Positions 58,302 to 64,000 of a stretch of 64,000 nt of DNA are shown in pieces. The stretch lies in the NCBI RefSeq assembly GCF_000006405.1, contig NW_003202100.1, positions 140,567 through 204,566 on the forward strand, given 5' to 3'. The position numbers and the translations under genes are program-made. Position 1 is the stretch's first letter, and the number at the start of each line of letters is the position of its first letter. Under the pieces are notes generated by a model. That model made no database searches. It was not told where the DNA came from and saw nothing but the letters and a program-made list of their open reading frames with translations. The DNA is from Perkinsus marinus ATCC 50983 (Eukaryota; Perkinsozoa; Perkinsida; Perkinsidae).

Positions 58302-59817
58302 AAATGGTGAACGATAATCGAAGCGTAACCGCGAGTTTCTCCGAAACTAAAAGCTCTCTCGAGTTAAGTTCATGTTTAACAGAGAAGGCCAGCTGCAGGA
58401 ATCCTACGCGGTCACTGTATACTTCAATCTCCCATTGGAAGTATGTGAGCATCCCTCCCGATTCGGAATATGCGCGAATCCGGACTCTCGGGGGATCATA
58501 GCGCCTCCGCCCACTGTGGGGCATCACGTAGACACGCGTGTTGTGTAACGCTCGATTACACCTTGAAAAGCTCATTCTTGTGGGTGGGGCGGCTATGCCA
58601 CTGCATGATATGCCCTTAAGATTATGCCACACCAAGATATGCCAGAATGGTACAATCAATTTTGCAGGAGCATGGGATAGCGTGTCCGGTTCCACTAGTG
58701 GGGCAGATATGCCATCTCAGAACTGGTTCCTCTTCGGCGGCCATTAAATATCCGCTAGGCTCTTCTCTAACAGATATTTCAGTGCCGGCAAGACTGATCC
58801 TCTTACCGCGTGTACCTGCGAAATTGATTGTGAGAGGTATATCTTCGAGTTGTGGCATAGCTGCCCCTCCCTGTGAAATCGATTTTACTTAGAGATACGA
58901 GATAGGCCTTCGAAAGGTGTAGGTATCGTGATGTTTGAAATCATGAGTTTCTATCGATAGAATCTACACCATGGGATCACGAGTGTATCAATTGTAGAAG
59001 ATCAACTGCACACACTATTATCGCGATGAATCATCAGCACAAACGTCGTAGCCTCCTACATCTGCTGTGTGATACAGTATCACTGATACTGATCGCCAGT
59101 GGCATTCTAGTGACTTCCTAGGATCATCCCGGAAGTAGGAGAAGTTCGCCATCCAAACTGCCACTTCGAGTGGGGTAGCTTCTATTTTTGACAACTTGGA
59201 TTGCGAATCGCAAATCACCCGAATGGCCTCCGGCAACATGCAAGCTTCGTGTCAAGCATGACGACAGATGACCGACATGGAACTTGCGTGTTATGTGTGC
59301 GCTGTGGAAGCTATGGACCAGGAAACACTTGTATATAACACTTGACCAAAACTCAAATATAAATAAAAGATGAAGAAGCCCCTCGGATGTGATCTAGTCT
59401 CAGAGCTTGCACGCTTCCAACAACTACACTCGGGAGCCGCAACTAACGAGGCAGACCACGTGCAATCGGCGACAAGCTAGGACCAACTTTGTGCCACGGC
59501 CAACACAACACGAGGGAGATCAAACCATGATGTACATGCCACATAAAGATGAGCACTTCACACAAGGTCACGGTGATGCCACACATGAAGAGTCGCGAAT
59601 CTCATTGAATGAATGGAGATGGATTCATGCAGTAGATTAATTGATAATATGTACGAAGAGCATCAGGACTTTACTTCGAGCTGCGTACCAGGATGAGACG
59701 CTCGAGAGGCGGCAGCGACGAAGAGGGAGTTGTCACCACGGATATTTTCAGACTGGTTTGAATGAGGGAAGAACTCCACAAGGAAATTCACTCCCTCGCC
59801 GAGGTGCGTACCTACTA
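58302..59817. other. Gene-poor stretch with an imperfect inverted repeat
   Basis: About 1.5 kb between the 3' ends of eIF2-gamma (+) and the multi-RRM gene (-). No convincing exon. Around 58590-58670 and 58810-58880 the motifs GGGGCGGCTATGCCAC, GATATGCC and CAATCAATTTTGC recur in inverted order (as GTGGCATAGCTGCCCC etc.), suggesting a degenerate DNA-transposon or hairpin structure. A minus-strand frame at 59018-59239 (IRVICDSQSKLSKIEATPLE) has no recognised relatives. Confidence 0.4.
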
Positions 59818-62146
59818 TCAAGCGCTGGAGACCACGTGTGCTTCAGTTGCATGGCGCCGAATAAGGCCAAAAAAATCCCCACCATGGAGGGAATGAATGG
59901 CTTGTTCAGCAGCCGCGAGACTACTGAAGCTAGCACAACCCCAACTGCGGTCCGGGCCAACTTGAACACTCGAACCAACTATACCTGAACTCGTCGGCTT
60001 CTCCAAAGCACCTTCCCCGCACAGCTCACCAGCTTGATCATAGAGTATTGCCTTCGTGATCTGTTCCATCTGAGGCGAAATCATGATTGGCGTAATTGAT
60101 GGGAAAGCGTTCTGCCCAGGAGTCTCGGACTTAGCCTGAAATTGCTAAGTTCATTGGCCTTAGAGTGGTGGTGGTGCTGAGCCATACAAGCGTCCTCTGC
60201 TTGGCAGGGGTCTGATAAGCAGATGCTGCTTCACCTGATAATGGCTGCGAAGACCCAACAGGCCCCTCTGAGAAACCTGAAAAGCTCCTCACGTCGCACA
60301 CCGGTTACCAATATACTACCAATCGCAGGTGTAATGTTGTGGGGGACGGTATCGCCATAAACAACTGACTCGGTGATGTGTGAATCTCCGCAATTGCGGC
60401 CCTGCCATTGACACTGATGCGGAGTCCCGGAGCAGTGTGAGACTGGGACTGGATAGGTGGCCACTGGAGCGTTAACTCGCCGGGGAGATGGCCCAACATA
60501 CCTGAGATAATCTCGAGGCACACACCAAGATACCATGGCCGGGGATCGAACCCACGTAGGCGACCCCCTGCTCGTTGTCACTTGCTGTGGCTGAGTTGCC
60601 TGGTACGACGCCGCACCAAGCGTCCTGGCACTCAAGCTCCTGATGAACTGCTAGTTGAAAACCCAGACGCTCCTCACATTTACCGGACCGCGGCCTCCTG
60701 GTTACATATCGGGTGACCTCCATAACCGGGGCCGTGACGACCAGAGCCAAGACTAGCAGACTCACCGGTTTTCACCTGATGAAAAGCTGATGACTACAGA
60801 GCAATTACGACTCATCACATCGATAGACAATGAGGGAACACATCCATCCCAACTCATCCCGCTCCGACCTACACAACCCCCAACGCAGGAGTTCTTGTGC
60901 GTACTTGTATTGGAGGAAGAATCAACACAGCCATCGTAGTCACCTGGCCCTGGTGGGAGAGGCGATACTCTAGTGTAGTACGACTGAAAGCATACTATGT
61001 TCTCCTCTCGCTGACGATCGACTCGTGGCAGATCTCTTCACGCGGTTAGAAGAGCGATGATCCTGGGGGTATGCTCCACTCGCGTCCCCGCCTGGGCCGG
61101 TCTGTTGGGCCGAACGTTGTGGTCCCTAAGGTAGATGATGAGAATGCATGTCCACTGCGTGACATCGTCTTTACTCTGAAGTTCCGCTTAGTGTGCAGTG
61201 GCGTCTTCTGAGGAACTCTATCGGCCCTGAATTCGGGTCGCCAAGGCTTGATGTGCAGTGGTAGATGTGAGGCCGGCATGTCCGGGACCTGACGGGTGCA
61301 ATCCTCCAACGAGGGTAGCCGCTGTATACGGCTGTGCCATTGAACTTCTCCATAGCAGCTGCCGCGTTCTCCTCTGTATCAAACCTAATCAGAGCGTTGG
61401 GAGGGTACTGTCCCAATCACAGCACCTTATAACAGCGATGCCCCTGAACTTCCCCTTATTGTTCGACCCAGTGTCTTCATCTATATTCTGCTCTGAAACT
61501 GTAAGCATATAGAAGCGATAACCGCCCTTGATCACCTGGAGAGTACTTCCCATTACTATTGTCCCGCAGCATACGTAGATGTTCAACGTGCGGCCCAAAC
61601 ACAGGCCCAAACATTGCCTTGATTTTCTGCGCATCGTATTCAATAGGAATATTCGCGACATATCTGTAAACAAGCTCGTCCTCGGAATCTTCGGCTTCCA
61701 TCGACAAGATGGATGTATTCAAGATCCCCTTACAAGTTGCTGTGGATATTCGCCTTCCAAGCGGGTCTTGCTATGCTCACTTTGATCTTCTTCATAGGTC
61801 TAGGGCTGATCAAGACTGACTAGTCGTTTTCGAAAACACAGATATGTCTACCCAGAGCCATGCCAGGTTCCAGGGTGCTGCGGAAGCTCTAAGCCATTGA
61901 GTTTTTTCACTGCAGCCTCAGCCGATGCGTTCTCTTCGTAATTTACGAAGCCGAAGCCCATCGACATTCCTGTGTTTTTATCGCGTACCTACAATCACCA
62001 CAGGCTGACACCCAGGGTGAATGAAACTGAGATTTGCCCACTATTTTGACCGACTGATACGGGCCGAAGGGCTCGCACATCTCGGCAAGGTCGTTCTCCT
62101 GTATATGAGCAGGTAAGTAGTTGATGATGAGATTGGACTTTTCCAT
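59818..62146 (-). CDS. Multi-RRM RNA-binding protein
   Basis: Start at 62144-62146: [20 protein letters not shown] opens RRM1 (RNP2 LIINYL), which continues after an intron with [20 protein letters not shown] (RNP1 GFGFVNY) and [13 protein letters not shown] second RRM starts [20 protein letters not shown] and ends with [20 protein letters not shown] after an intron-split middle. A Gln/Pro/Ser-rich linker ([16 protein letters not shown]) follows. A last RRM half is seen in [23 protein letters not shown]1 resembles those of ELAV/CELF-type splicing and stability factors, but the exact family is unresolved. The exon chain between 60100 and 61000 is uncertain. Confidence 0.6.
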
Positions 62147-62424
62147 GATTGTGAATGACCAGGTTGAATCAGTTTATACAGACGTTGAAGATATGGGAGA
62201 TCAGACAGACAAGGGGGGCACTGCCGGGGATGTGTAGTGTTCAGAAACAAGCAAGTGAACACAAAGACTGTGGGAGAGTTCTAACTGGAATCCCCATAGA
62301 AGAGCTCTTCCGAGCCACTGTTAATTCACAGACTCGACTCAACGACCTTGTTAGTCTCTCCGAAACTCGTCAATGGTATTTGGCCACTTCTCACAGATAC
62401 TCATCCTTATGTCCAGCGAAGATC

Positions 62425-62680
62425 TTAAGAAAAAACTATCTTCTTGAAGAGGTCAATGGGGTTGAGGGTGAGCTCATCCGCTTGATAGAGGCCTAAGCAC
62501 GACGTAGTAATTCGACATAAAGCGCGTGGGGAGAGACAAGGTTCTACTCGGTGACTTACCGTATGCAAAGATAGCAGGGATGACTGTGTAATGGAAGGCT
62601 CGATGACCACCCTTAGTCCACATATCTTGGACCTTGCGGAGAGGTCCAGGGACCTTGGATGGCGGCGGTGGCATCATCAT
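62425..62680 (-). CDS. Small hydrophobic protein (about 62 residues), possibly mitochondrial
   Basis: Two exons. MMMPPPPSKVPGPLRKVQDM, WTKGGHRAFHYTVIPAIFAY, then after a 69-nt intron GLYQADELTLNPIDLFKKIV and FS. A basic N-terminal half, one hydrophobic stretch and a charged tail resemble small subunits of respiratory complexes, but I cannot name it. Three consecutive ATG codons (62672-62680) could start it. Confidence 0.45.
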
Positions 62681-63106
62681 GGCTGTTCGATTAAATTGAC
62701 TGAGAACATGATGAACAGAAGTAGTAGGATATTTCAAGTGGCACCAGCCTGCTGGGGGTCGTCTACGCCCGACCAAATCGATTCTGAGGCTATCGAAAGA
62801 GCGGACGACTTGACCCATGGGACTATCTATCTTCCCTTGATAAGTTATGGTAACTTTTCCGAGTCATCAGAGGATCGGCCTTTAGCCTGATCAAGGGGGA
62901 AGCATCACCATCTGGTCGTAAAAACGTCTCACAATGGGTCTCATCGAGAATAAGAGTTGAGTATAATTGAGTACAACGACGTATATGGCCAAGCTAGAAC
63001 TAGATTCTTGAAAACTCGTGCCGGTATCCACTGAAAAATGCAGTAGAAATGTAGGCGGCAAGGATCGAACCTGAGCCAAGCCTCCGGTCACTTGTTATGC
63101 CAAACG

Positions 63107-63196
63107 TAAACTGACCGTCGCTCCTACAACGATGGGGGAGCAGAGCTCAGGTCAGTCGACCTCCTACATACCAGAGTAGGAGGACGGTGATCTCCC
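63107..63196. repeat. 90-bp direct repeat, copy 1
   Basis: From TAAACTGACCGTCGCTCC to GACGGTGATCTCCC. Identical, as far as I can read, to 63381-63470. Confidence 0.93.
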
Positions 63197-63380
63197 CCGG
63201 GTGGGAGGGAGGGAAAAGCAGAAGACAGATCGAGGACGCCATGTGAGCCATGAAGCCTCGCTGCTACCGATACCATCGAAGTCCCAGCTGTGGCTATCAA
63301 TCGATCCTCTGATCGATGCACGCTATGACTTGATCACTTTACTCGCGCACACCAACGCTCCGGTTGCTGAGTGCGCTCTA

Positions 63381-63470
63381 TAAACTGACCGTCGCTCCTA
63401 CAACGATGGGGGAGCAGAGCTCAGGTCAGTCGACCTCCTACATACCAGAGTAGGAGGACGGTGATCTCCC
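63381..63470. repeat. 90-bp direct repeat, copy 2
   Basis: Second copy, 274 bases after the first. The flanks differ completely, so the borders are sharp. An internal hairpin is possible between CTCCTAC and GTAGGAG-type segments. Confidence 0.93.
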
Positions 63471-64000
63471 ATCGGTGGACTGATCGGTGGACCGAGCGCG
63501 CGCCCCCATCGCTGAGGAAGAGACGGTGGTAGGAGTGAGCAAAGTTTATAAAATAGAGAGATTCCCTTGTAGTGGTGACTCACCACTGGTGAGACCGAAT
63601 GACTCAGCAACCTTGCAATCTTACTGAAACTATATAATTTCTTAAAAAGCCAAATTGTGCCGATGTGACGCCGTCACACGGTGAAACGTTCGCGAAACTC
63701 GGTTTGCCCCGAGATGAAAAATCAGGTGGAATCTTCGTCACTATCATCAATGAGCAACATGAGTGATCGCTTAGTAAGCAGACGTGTACCCGGTGTTGTG
63801 TATCGTAAAATGGCGTGACTTCTCCATCCGCCAGCCTGCATGATTATAGAGGCTGGGACTCTCTGAGTAACCAAGTCTCGAGCATGCCCTCTGCGGAAAG
63901 CATGTGCTGTGTAGGAAGCTGGGTTCGGACACCCGCAGTGTTGGAGGTGAAATCGTACTCGAGAGATGAACTGTGAGAATGTTAAGCCAACGATGAGAGG

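Larger units (their letters stand above)
62681..64000. other. Gene-poor end of window
   Basis: No convincing exon. It contains the 90-bp direct repeat described separately and a minus-strand tRNA-like box B (GGTTCGATCC, reverse complement of 63062-63071). Near 63689 the sequence TGACGCCGTCA is palindromic. Confidence 0.35.

Noticed and set aside
60532-60570. tRNA gene on the minus strand
   Set aside because: Only a box B (GGGTTCGATCCC) is present. No paired acceptor stem or convincing box A could be found at the right distance.
63050-63125. tRNA gene on the minus strand
   Set aside because: The outer arms GTAGGAG and CGCCTAC pair well and box B is present, but the D arm and anticodon arm do not fold normally, and the 5' half is part of the 90-bp repeat.

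Overview
The window is nuclear DNA of a protist, most likely a Perkinsus species (Perkinsozoa, sister to dinoflagellates). Three observations support this. Almost every gene is split by tiny GT-AG introns, mostly about 44-50 nt. One gene encodes an alveolin, a cytoskeletal protein limited to alveolates. A 22-nt stretch matches the dinoflagellate/Perkinsus spliced leader at 20 of 22 positions. Gene models below were built by hand: I translated exons, joined them at GT-AG sites in phase, and recognised families from memory. No database search was possible.

Layout. From 1 to 18 kb the genes are dense: deoxyhypusine hydroxylase (partial, -), COX5B-like (-), an unidentified gene (+), LSM2 (+), a NUP96-like nucleoporin (+), mitochondrial uL15m (+), a haemolysin-III/PAQR membrane protein (-), an LRR protein (-), an alveolin (-), coatomer zeta (-) and a coiled-coil protein (-).

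From 18.97 to 38.66 kb lies a tandem triplication of a ~5.8 kb unit. Each unit carries a complete papain-family cysteine protease gene (-), a ~2.4 kb spacer and the 5' part of the ribosome-biogenesis gene BOP1 (+). Only the third unit runs into a complete BOP1; the other two stop inside a BOP1 intron. The units have been modified separately. Unit A has a LINE 3' end with a poly-A tail. Unit B has a 2,276-bp DNA transposon with a Gypsy-type integrase and 195-bp terminal inverted repeats (Ginger-like), plus a 264-bp insertion holding the spliced-leader-like sequence. Unit C looks like a mosaic of A and B.

From 40.9 to 64 kb come an intronless secreted, probably GPI-anchored protein, RPL39 followed by a cluster of three C/D-box snoRNAs with clear rRNA complementarity, a coiled-coil gene, an RRM/LOTUS-like protein, two unknown genes, an ataxin-10-like gene, a large unidentified helical protein, PNO1, eIF2-gamma, a multi-RRM protein and a 62-aa membrane protein. 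The last kilobase contains a 90-bp direct repeat.

Functional theme. Several genes serve ribosome production and translation: BOP1 (60S), PNO1 (40S), RPL39, rRNA-modifying snoRNAs, eIF2-gamma, DOHH (eIF5A modification) and mitochondrial uL15m. They sit on both strands without operon-like order. Spliced-leader-type acceptors (pyrimidine tract plus CAG) occur just upstream of some start codons, which fits trans-spliced mRNAs. The most interesting items are the integrase-bearing TIR transposon, the snoRNA cluster, the mosaic triplication and the spliced-leader relic.
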